A model generated the notes under the pieces. That model did not search any database. It saw only the letters and a list, made by a program, of their open reading frames with translations, and had not been told where the DNA came from. Positions 6,923-12,808 of a DNA stretch of 47,589 nucleotides are shown one piece after another. Location: contig DASPHG010000059.1 of assembly GCA_035629775.1 (NCBI GenBank), positions 1 through 47,589 on the forward strand, read 5' to 3'. Positions within the stretch are counted from its first letter, which is position 1. Each line of letters starts with the position of its first letter. Source of the stretch: DASPHG01 sp035629775 (GTDB lineage Bacteria; Actinomycetota; Thermoleophilia; Solirubrobacterales; Thermoleophilaceae). Made by a program: the position numbers and the translations under genes.

Positions 6923-8284
6923 GTGCTTTCACTTCGCCGTGCCATTTTTGCTGTGCTCGTTTGCAGTGCTCTTGCAGTTTTCCCGGGCGCCGCGTCGGCG
7001 CAGGCCGCGTCGATCACCGTCGACCAGGACTGCATCGACCCGGGTAGCCTCGCCACCGGTGGCGGCCTGGTGTCCGGCAGCTACTCGGGCGCATTCACCG
7101 GGGGCCCCTGGCCGACCTCGCCGAGCGGTACCCGCTACGACCCGAACGCGTACGTCCTCGCGGGCCACAATCCGGGTGACGACCAGCTCCACTACGGCAG
7201 CCAGTCCGTAACTCTGGACGCGGACGGGAGCGGCAGCTTCTCGTTCAACCTCGCTTCGTACTACGGGTCGGCGCTGCCCGACACGCTGTGGATCAAGCTG
7301 ATGGTCATCGACTACAGCCAGCAGAGGTGGATCGCCCTCGCCCAGGTCGAGGTCCCGGTCTGCGACCCCGACCCCGACACCGACGGGGACGGCTTCGTGG
7401 ACTCGGTCGACAACTGCCCGGCGATCTCGAACGCTGATCAGGCCGATCAGGATGGCGATGGGGTTGGCAACGCTTGCGATGCCGACCGGGACGGCGATGA
7501 CGTTGCCAACGGCAGCGACAACTGCCCGACGGTCGCGAACGCTGATCAGCTCGATCAGGATGGCGATGGTGTTGGCGACGCTTGCGATGCCGACAGGGAC
7601 GGCGACGGGGTCGCGAACGGTGGGGACAACTGCCCGACGGTCGCGAACGCTGACCAGGCCGATCAGGACGGCGACGGGGTCGGCGACGCCTGCGATGCCG
7701 ACCGGGACGGTGACGAGGTGGCCAACGGTGGGGACAACTGCCCCACGGTCGCCAACGCTGACCAGCTCGACCAGGACGGCGACGGAGTTGGCAACGCCTG
7801 CGACGTCGACCAGGACGGCGACGGAGCGGGCGATGGCGCGGACAACTGCGCGCTCATCCCCAACGCCGACCAGCTCGACACCGACAGCGACGGCATCGGC
7901 GACGTGTGCGATCCGTTCCCCGGTTCAACCGCGGGGTGCAAGGTCACGCTGGGTGGTCACATCGACGTCAGTGGCAACCGCGCGACGTTCGGCGGAAACG
8001 CCCAGGCCAAGACGGTGGACGTGGCTGCCGGTGAGCTCGAGTACATCGATCACGGCCAGGCGACGAAGTTCAAGTCGCTGACGGTCGAGTCGGCGATTTG
8101 CTCCGCAAACGAGGCCACGATCCGCGGCGCGGGCACGGCTGATGGCGAGGCGGTCTCCTACCGGATCGACGTCCAGGACAACGGCGCCGGCAGCGCCGAC
8201 ACGTACCGGATCCAGCTGTCGAACGGGTACGACTCAGGCGCCCGGACGCTGAACAGCGGGAACATCCAGATCCACTCGAAGTAA
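6923..8284 (+). CDS. Secreted thrombospondin type 3 repeat protein
   Basis: A 453-aa exported protein from GTG 6923, preceded by AGGGAG. The signal peptide (about 1-28) ends at an AxA site (GAASAQA). Residues 150-330 hold calcium-binding TSP type 3 repeats (DxDGDGV, NCPxxxNxDQxDxD). The C-terminal 115 residues (GGHIDVSGNRATFGGNAQ onward) resemble the post-COAP-1 type beta domain found after such repeats in bacteria. A cell-surface or matrix role is likely; Ca2+ binding is inferred from the repeats. Expression probably depends on the sigma28-type promoter at 6772-6798. A strong terminator follows at 8311. Confidence 0.85.
   Translation: MLSLRRAIFAVLVCSALAVFPGAASAQAASITVDQDCIDPGSLATGGGLVSGSYSGAFTGGPWPTSPSGTRYDPNAYVLAGHNPGDDQLHYGSQSVTLDADGSGSFSFNLASYYGSALPDTLWIKLMVIDYSQQRWIALAQVEVPVCDPDPDTDGDGFVDSVDNCPAISNADQADQDGDGVGNACDADRDGDDVANGSDNCPTVANADQLDQDGDGVGDACDADRDGDGVANGGDNCPTVANADQADQDGDGVGDACDADRDGDEVANGGDNCPTVANADQLDQDGDGVGNACDVDQDGDGAGDGADNCALIPNADQLDTDSDGIGDVCDPFPGSTAGCKVTLGGHIDVSGNRATFGGNAQAKTVDVAAGELEYIDHGQATKFKSLTVESAICSANEATIRGAGTADGEAVSYRIDVQDNGAGSADTYRIQLSNGYDSGARTLNSGNIQIHSK
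7434..7865 (+). repeat. Four tandem 108-bp repeats coding TSP type 3 units
   Basis: The period is exactly 108 bases (36 codons), with unit starts near 7434, 7542, 7650 and 7758. Units alternate between ADQADQ and ADQLDQ. The DNA is close to identical in long stretches, so the array could expand or contract by recombination. Confidence 0.85.
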
Positions 8285-8310
8285 CGGCTAAAAGCCGTCG
8301 GAATGAGAAA

Positions 8311-8337
8311 AGGCCCCGCTTCGGCGGGGCCTTTTTT
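8311..8337 (+). terminator. Rho-independent terminator
   Basis: Perfect 9-bp stem AGGCCCCGC/GCGGGGCCT with a TTCG tetraloop, then TTTTT. The complementary strand also has a T-run after the hairpin. It ends the repeat-protein transcript and would also have terminated the original tRNA-Gly before the element inserted. Confidence 0.92.
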
Positions 8338-8340
8338 CGT

Positions 8341-8385
8341 AAGCGGATGAAGGGATTCGAACCCTCGACCTTCTGCATGGCAAGC
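8341..8385 (+). repeat. attL (45-bp core)
   Basis: Identical to 21107-21151. It contains the complement of the tRNA-Gly 3' end, T-arm and part of the anticodon stem-loop but no 5' half, so it is the displaced tRNA fragment left at the far side of the insertion. Confidence 0.93.
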
Positions 8386-8663
8386 GCGACGCCCAGGACG
8401 ACAACCCGCATGAATAGAAGGAATCTGGCGAGCGGGCCGCCGCCGTTTCGGACCGATTCAGGGGGGTTTGGGCACTGGCCGGGGTCCAGTGCCCAATGGA
8501 ACCGCCGGCGGCGCGGGGTGCTATCCGGCCAGCGTGCGAAGCTGCCCAGCGGCACTTGCGTGGCCTCGCGGTGCCGCATGGACATGGCTGAGACGGCCCC
8601 CGGCTCCGGCCGGGGGCCCGTCTTGTCTTTCCGTCCGGGCCAAGCTGTTCGATCAATAGCGCC
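8386..8663. other. Non-coding left end of the element with arm-site-like repeats and hairpins
   Basis: No credible gene lies between attL and ATG 8664. The stretch holds an 11-bp perfect inverted repeat (8468-8478 and 8486-8496) made of two opposed copies of TTGGGCACTGG. The 10-base core recurs at 21014-21023 near attR, so these may be integrase or excisionase arm sites. A GC-rich hairpin follows at 8595-8618. A rightward promoter for the replication genes is expected here but none stands out. Confidence 0.6.
8595..8630 (+). terminator. Terminator-like hairpin
   Basis: Perfect 10-bp stem GGCCCCCGGC/GCCGGGGGCC with loop TCCG (8595-8618), followed by the T-rich stretch CGTCTTGTCTTT. It sits 34 bases before the first gene of the element and could insulate it from host transcription or attenuate its leader. 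Confidence 0.55.
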
Positions 8664-9296
8664 ATGTCGATGATCGACCAAGCTCTCGCAGCTGCGCCGT
8701 ACTCCGGGGAGCAGCTCGACGCGCTCGATCTGGAGGAGATGGAGGCGACCGCGAATGCTCTGCTTGCGGTCCGCGTTCCTCCCGAGCACGTCCTCGACGC
8801 GCTCGCGGCACTGCCTGATCGCGACCGCGAGGTGGTGATGGGCTTCCGCTTCGCTGCCGCGATGGTGGTCCCAGCGCGTCTGTCGCAGCTCGACGCCGCG
8901 ATCGACAGCTGGGCGACGTGTGATCGACTCCGCGAGCTGGCAGATCGGCTGGCCGTCGAGGGCGCCGAGCGGCCGATCGGCGCGATCATCCAGCGCTTGG
9001 AAGAGTGGCTCTGGGAAGCGGACCCCTTCCGACAGCAGGCCCTCGAGACCCCCCGGGACCAGTGGCGGCCTGCTTGGGAGATTCCGCGCGCCGGCCTAGC
9101 CGAGTGGCTCAGCGGAGCCTCGGTTGCCACATCACCGGGCGCGGCGACGATTACTCGCCCCCGCGCCCGGGCGCCTCGAACGCAGCGTCGTTCGATGACT
9201 CGCTCGAGCGGCCGCGGCGGGGATTCCGGCGACCCTGACTTAGGGGACGAAGACCCAGAACCCGCCCGCCCTCCGCGATCGGGGAGGGCGGGGTGA
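8664..9296 (+). CDS. Hypothetical element protein
   Basis: A 210-aa frame from ATG 8664 to TGA 9296. The first 150 residues (begins MSMIDQALAAAPYSGEQ) are acidic, helical-looking and use typical codons. After about position 9120 this frame becomes Arg/Ser/Pro-rich with poor third-position GC. The frame ending at TGA 9238 then has better codon use (GRGDDYSPPRPGASNAASFD). A frameshift, natural or mutational, near 9120 is possible. The start of the next gene overlaps this stop (GTGA) but also has its own GGGAGGG. No family recognised; first gene of the element operon. Confidence 0.55.
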   Translation: MSMIDQALAAAPYSGEQLDALDLEEMEATANALLAVRVPPEHVLDALAALPDRDREVVMGFRFAAAMVVPARLSQLDAAIDSWATCDRLRELADRLAVEGAERPIGAIIQRLEEWLWEADPFRQQALETPRDQWRPAWEIPRAGLAEWLSGASVATSPGAATITRPRARAPRTQRRSMTRSSGRGGDSGDPDLGDEDPEPARPPRSGRAG

Positions 9297-9622
9297 CTCA
9301 GAGCCTCACGCTCGCCCCTGAGTCGATCGACGCGATCGCGCGGCGCGTAGTCGAGCTGCTGCGCGTCGACGCCGCTGCAGGCCTGATCGACGCCGTCGAA
9401 GTCGCGCAGCTCCTCGGCGTGTCTCGCTCCTACGTGTACGACCACCTGGGCGAACTGGGCGCCATCCGGGTCGGCGGACGCTGGCGCTTCGACCGGGCGA
9501 CCGTTGAGGCCGCCCGCGCACCCGCCGAGCAGCCGCCAGCGCCCACCGAGATCCGCCGGCACACGGCCCGGCGGGTTCCTGCCCGAGGGCAGCTGCTCCC
9601 GATCAGGGGCGCCGCCGCGTGA
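9293..9622 (+). CDS. Excisionase-like HTH DNA-binding protein
   Basis: A 109-aa protein from GTG 9293 with GGGAGGG just upstream. Residues about 35-70 (VEVAQLLGVSRSYVYDHLGE, then IRVGGRWRFDRATVEAA) fit the MerR-like helix-turn-helix and wing of the excisionase/helix_turn_helix_17 family. These proteins act in excision directionality or as small regulators. The C-terminal 40 residues are Arg/Pro-rich. It ends in a GTGA overlap with the next gene. Its place at the opposite end from the integrase fits an Xis, but a replication or regulatory role is equally open. Confidence 0.7.
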   Translation: MTQSLTLAPESIDAIARRVVELLRVDAAAGLIDAVEVAQLLGVSRSYVYDHLGELGAIRVGGRWRFDRATVEAARAPAEQPPAPTEIRRHTARRVPARGQLLPIRGAAA

Positions 9623-9822
9623 TCTCGTTCAGCGCCCGCCTCGTGCTCAAGCAACTCCGAGCGCATCCGGTCCGCACGATCGACGAGATCGTCGAGCTGC
9701 CCGCCCTCGCGTCGATGCCGCGCGAAACGATCGAGCCCGCGATCGACGAGCTCATCGCCGCCGGCGCCCTGACCGACAGCGCCGGACCCCGCGGATCCCT
9801 CCGCACCGGGGCGAACCTATGA
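9619..9822 (+). CDS. Small winged-helix-like element protein
   Basis: A 67-aa protein (begins MISFSARLVLKQLRAHPVRT) overlapping its neighbours on both sides by 4 bases. The pattern of short helices followed by ELIAAGALTDSAGPRGSLR resembles a minimal winged helix: helix, helix, then hairpin. Function unknown; it probably works with the replication or excision proteins it is coupled to. Confidence 0.6.
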   Translation: MISFSARLVLKQLRAHPVRTIDEIVELPALASMPRETIEPAIDELIAAGALTDSAGPRGSLRTGANL

Positions 9823-10250
9823 CCGCTACCGACGGCCTCGATCGGGCGGCCCGGCTTCGCGAGCGCGCCGACACCGAGCGCCCAGACGCCTGGGTTCCTG
9901 AACACCCCGGCGACGAGCTCGTCGGAGAGCTCGTCCGCTACGAGCGCGGCACAACGAGCTACGGCGACCAGGTGATCGCGATCGTCCAGCCCACGGACGC
10001 GGCCGCTCGATCTCTCTGGCTGCTCACCGCGATCCTCCGCGACGAATTCGCGAAGCACCGACCCGCGCCGGGCGAGTGGGTACTCGTGCGCTACCTCGGC
10101 AAACGCGAGCCCAAGGGCGACGGCCCGGCCTACCAGGCGTACACCGTCGTCGTCGACCGGGAGCCTGTTCAGCCCGACTGGGCCGCTATCGGCGCGGAAG
10201 CTGAGGCGGAAATCGAAGCTCAGGTCGGCGCCCGAGGAGCAGCCGCGTGA
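9819..10250 (+). CDS. OB-fold-like protein, possible ssDNA-binding accessory
   Basis: A 143-aa protein from ATG 9819. Its core (DELVGELVRYERGTTSYGDQ, later GEWVLVRYLGKREP and YQAYTVVVDR) shows the alternating beta pattern seen in small OB-fold proteins next to replication genes of actinobacterial plasmids and phages. The C-terminus is acidic and Ala-rich (EAEAEIEAQVGARGAAA), as in some ssDNA-binding proteins. It sits directly before the replication initiator and overlaps it (GTGA). The OB-fold assignment is by pattern only. Confidence 0.55.
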   Translation: MTATDGLDRAARLRERADTERPDAWVPEHPGDELVGELVRYERGTTSYGDQVIAIVQPTDAAARSLWLLTAILRDEFAKHRPAPGEWVLVRYLGKREPKGDGPAYQAYTVVVDREPVQPDWAAIGAEAEAEIEAQVGARGAAA

Positions 10251-11008
10251 GTGTCCAGGCGATCAGTTGGGTGCTCGAGCACTCGCGGGCGGAACATGGG
10301 GAGCGGCTCGTCCTGATCTCGCTGGCGAATCACGCGGGGGGCGAAGGCGGCCGAGCGTGGCCCAGCATCTCGACGATCGCGCGCGAGTCACGGCTCGGCG
10401 AAAGCACAGTCCGCGGAGCGCTGAACCGGCTGCTCACGCTTGGCGAGATCGTCGAGATCGGAAAGGGCCCGCGCGGCACGAGGTGCTTTCGCCTTGCCAC
10501 GGCTACCCCTCCAGATTCTGGACCCCTCCAGATTCTGGACCCCCCCAGGATCGAGCGTGAAGGGGCGCAGAATCTGGCGTCAAGGGGCGCAGAATCTGCG
10601 GCCGAACCGTCCGTAACCGTCCCAGAACCGTCACTCATGCCGATCTCGGGGGGGGACGAAGAATGGGCCGTATACGCGGCGTGGGCGGTCGCTACTGGCC
10701 GAGACCAAGGCCGAACGAAGCTGACCCCCGACCGCCGCCGCACGATCCAGCGAGCGCTCAAGTCTCACGGCCTCGAGGACTGCATCCGTGCAGTCAAGAA
10801 CATCGGTCGCGATAGCTGGGCCGGAGGCGAGAACGATCGCGGTCGGCGTTTTGACGACATCAAGCACGCCCTCGGTGATGCAGAGCGCATCGAGCGTTGG
10901 CGTGACCACGAGCCCGGCTCCGCACGGGCTGACGGTATGTCGCTCGCGGAGCGCGTCGCGGCGAGCGAGCGCCGGATCGAGCGCCAGATCGCGGAGGCCA
11001 ACCGATGA
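10247..11008 (+). CDS. Phage-type replication initiator (winged helix plus GENDRG domain)
   Basis: A 253-aa protein from GTG 10247. The N-terminal 85 residues form a helix_turn_helix_36-type winged helix (WPSISTIARESRLGESTVRG). A Pro/Gly-rich linker (about 88-130) coincides with repeated DNA motifs. The C-terminal domain (TGRDQGRTKLTPDRRRTIQR, then GENDRGRRFDDIKHAL and DAERIERW) matches the conserved tail of actinophage replication proteins, which bind the origin and recruit host helicase. As in lambda O, the origin may lie inside the gene (10511-10631). ATGA overlap with an 18-codon micro-ORF follows. Confidence 0.75.
   Translation: MSVQAISWVLEHSRAEHGERLVLISLANHAGGEGGRAWPSISTIARESRLGESTVRGALNRLLTLGEIVEIGKGPRGTRCFRLATATPPDSGPLQILDPPRIEREGAQNLASRGAESAAEPSVTVPEPSLMPISGGDEEWAVYAAWAVATGRDQGRTKLTPDRRRTIQRALKSHGLEDCIRAVKNIGRDSWAGGENDRGRRFDDIKHALGDAERIERWRDHEPGSARADGMSLAERVAASERRIERQIAEANR
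10511..10631 (+). repeat. Iteron-like repeat cluster inside the initiator gene
   Basis: Four copies of CAGAWTCTG, two within the palindrome CCAGATTCTGG (10511-10521 and 10528-10538) and two as CAGAATCTG (10568-10576 and 10590-10598) within a 17-bp direct repeat. Three AACCGT copies follow at 10605, 10615 and 10626, spaced 10-11 bases. The arrangement is what an origin with initiator-binding iterons looks like. Confidence 0.5.
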
Positions 11009-11061
11009 CGGGCGGCAGTTGCCAGCAGCCAAACCCCACAACAGGAGGTATCGACGAATGA
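11005..11061 (+). CDS. 18-codon micro-ORF coupling initiator and capsid genes
   Basis: ATG 11005 overlaps the initiator stop (ATGA), and TGA 11059-11061 overlaps the capsid start (ATGA). The peptide is MTGGSCQQPNPTTGGIDE. The capsid Shine-Dalgarno (AGGAGGT, 11044-11050) lies inside it. It may exist only to carry ribosomes across the junction or to tune capsid translation; a functional peptide is not implied. Confidence 0.4.
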   Translation: MTGGSCQQPNPTTGGIDE

Positions 11062-12320
11062 CCACGACCACCATCACCGACCCGGCCGAGCTTCGGCGGG
11101 AAAGAGAAGCCGCACGCCAGGACGCCCAGCGCTACTGGGCCGAATACGACAAGGCCCGCACCGATCTGATCGGACGAGGGGTGCCGTCGACCGACACGGC
11201 GGCATGGGCGGCCGCGGAGAGGCTCTACACACAGCACCTCGAGGCAGCCCACAAGTTCTCGCAGCTCAGCGATAGCGAGGAAACCTTGTCGCCGACCCCG
11301 AGCGCACTGCCGGCGACCAGTTCAGGTCACGGCGTGGCCGAGATGCTCACGGGCACGCCCGGCGCGCTGCTGTCCGCGATCCTGCACCGCCGCAGGGACC
11401 AGGTCGCGCAGTTCCTCCCGAGCGACCTCTCCGCGCAGGTGCCGGCTCTCGACGGCGTCCCGCTCGACACCAGCCACATCTCGACCGAGGTCGAGTCGCA
11501 GGCGGTGATCGATCTCCTCACGCCCCTCAGCGTCGCCGCCGCTTCCGGAATCCAGATCCACCGGATCGAGACGACAAAGGCACGAATCCCGCGCTTCACC
11601 GCGCCGCCCGAGGCAGCGTGGGTGCCCGAGCTCCAGCCTTTCCCGAAGACCGGGCCCGGCATCGAGCGCGTCGAGGTCGAGCCGCCCAAGGTCGGCCTCG
11701 TGATGGGACTGAGCGTCGAGGTCTTCGAAGACCTGTCGCCGCTGATGCTCTCGATGATCCAGACGTCGCTGATGCGCGCCGTTGCGCTCGAGTTCGACAA
11801 GGGCATCCTGTTCGGCAGCGGCCTCGGCGGCGAGCCCCTCGGCGTAGCAAACACCCCCGGCATCGCAGTCGAAGAGGCGCCGCTGTACGACCTCAGCGCG
11901 TTCACCGGCGCGATCTCGACACTGTTCGCAACGAACGCTCGCCCGGCGGCGCTCGTCATGAATCCGACCGACGTCGGCACGCTCCTCGCGCTGGTGGAGT
12001 GGAACGGCGGCGCCGGCATCGGCACCGGGTCGAACGTGCCGCTCTGGAAGACGAACGTGACCGGCGGCCCCACCGGGTTGAAGCTCCCGTTCTTCGAGAT
12101 CCCGGTGTGGCCGACGCCGGCCTGCCCGGAGGGCACCGCCCTCATGTACGACCCGACGGTGATCCTCACGATCCTGCGTCGAGGTGCCGAGCTGGCCATC
12201 GATCCGCACTACGGGTTCGACGAGGGCGAGGTCGGACTCCGCGTCTACCTGCGCGGAGAGGGCGTAGTCGGCCAGCCCGGCGGCGTCGTCGCGCTCGACC
12301 TGGCGATCCCGCAGAGCTAA
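11058..12320 (+). CDS. HK97-fold major capsid protein
   Basis: A 420-aa protein from ATG 11058 behind a strong AGGAGGT. Residues 1-100 are charged and helical (PAELRREREAARQDAQRYWA), like the HK97 delta/scaffold region. From about 160 come the classic HK97 family blocks: N-arm and E-loop region (HRIETTKARIPRFTAPPEAA), spine helix (MLSMIQTSLMRAVALEFDKG), A domain (ARPAALVMNPTDVGTLLALV) and the late beta strands (YGFDEGEVGLRVYLRGEGVV). No separate protease gene is nearby. Encapsulin is less likely given the length, the N-terminal region and the tape measure downstream. Confidence 0.88.
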   Translation: MTTTTITDPAELRREREAARQDAQRYWAEYDKARTDLIGRGVPSTDTAAWAAAERLYTQHLEAAHKFSQLSDSEETLSPTPSALPATSSGHGVAEMLTGTPGALLSAILHRRRDQVAQFLPSDLSAQVPALDGVPLDTSHISTEVESQAVIDLLTPLSVAAASGIQIHRIETTKARIPRFTAPPEAAWVPELQPFPKTGPGIERVEVEPPKVGLVMGLSVEVFEDLSPLMLSMIQTSLMRAVALEFDKGILFGSGLGGEPLGVANTPGIAVEEAPLYDLSAFTGAISTLFATNARPAALVMNPTDVGTLLALVEWNGGAGIGTGSNVPLWKTNVTGGPTGLKLPFFEIPVWPTPACPEGTALMYDPTVILTILRRGAELAIDPHYGFDEGEVGLRVYLRGEGVVGQPGGVVALDLAIPQS

Positions 12321-12500
12321 ATGGCGCAGCGCGTCGAAACCCTGATCCGCCCGCCGACGCCACCCGCGGAGCCGTCGCCGACGACTCAAATGGCGCGGCG
12401 GCGGCGGTTCGAGGTCGGGGAAGAGCCGCGGCCGAGCTACCAGTCGCCGGCCCCGCGCCCCACCGGCTGGGAGCGCGACGACCAGCGGAGCGGCGGGTGA
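12321..12500 (+). CDS. Small basic proline-rich protein after the capsid gene
   Basis: 59 residues starting directly after the capsid stop (TAA then ATG) and ending at TGA 12498-12500. The sequence is rich in Arg and Pro (begins MAQRVETLIRPPTPPAEPSP; later MARRRRFEVGEEPRPSYQ), so likely disordered. In tailed phages this place holds head-tail connector or decoration genes, but nothing here identifies it as one. Confidence 0.5.
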   Translation: MAQRVETLIRPPTPPAEPSPTTQMARRRRFEVGEEPRPSYQSPAPRPTGWERDDQRSGG

Positions 12501-12808
12501 AGCTTGCCGGGGAGCTCTGTGGCGGGGCGTCCGGCAAAGGGGCACAGGGACTGCTGGACACGGGGCCTGTGCCTCTGGCAGCGGCCGGGCTCGAGCCTCC
12601 CGCTCGGCCCGGCCGCTTGCAAGACCAGGGGGGGAGGTCTCGACGATCGTCTCGCCATTTTCAGGGTGTTGCCAGGGGCAGAGCGCGCGCGCAAGAGGCC
12701 GCCAGGGCAAAAGTTGAACCCGCCTCACGGCACCGACTCAGTCGCTGCGCCGCGTTCCGGCGTGTCGCCGCGTATCGAAACGGACCCCACGGACCCCACG
12801 TCACATGA
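12497..12808 (+). CDS. Uncertain 103-aa frame between capsid and tape measure genes
   Basis: GTG 12497 overlaps the upstream stop, and TGA 12806-12808 overlaps the tape measure ATG. This is the coupled pattern used throughout the element. Yet this frame has only moderate third-position GC (roughly two thirds), lower than neighbours. A second frame (from TTG 12504) has better codon use but no coupled start and runs past ATG 12805. The DNA is rich in short inverted repeats, for example GGCACAGG/CCTGTGCC and GGCCGGGC/GCCCGGCC. It could be a fast-evolving gene, a remnant of head-tail genes, or a structured RNA or packaging site. No homology recognised in either frame. Confidence 0.35.
   Translation: MKLAGELCGGASGKGAQGLLDTGPVPLAAAGLEPPARPGRLQDQGGRSRRSSRHFQGVARGRARAQEAARAKVEPASRHRLSRCAAFRRVAAYRNGPHGPHVT

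Noticed and set aside
8347..8673. Open frame across attL (MKGFEPSTFCMAS...)
   Set aside because: It begins inside the antisense of a tRNA fragment and runs through non-coding hairpins with poor codon use. Peptides of this kind are translated tRNA sequence.
11058..12320. Encapsulin nanocompartment instead of phage capsid
   Set aside because: The protein is 420 aa with a long N-terminal delta-like region and lies in an integrating element beside a tape measure; encapsulins are shorter and paired with cargo enzymes. Not fully excluded.
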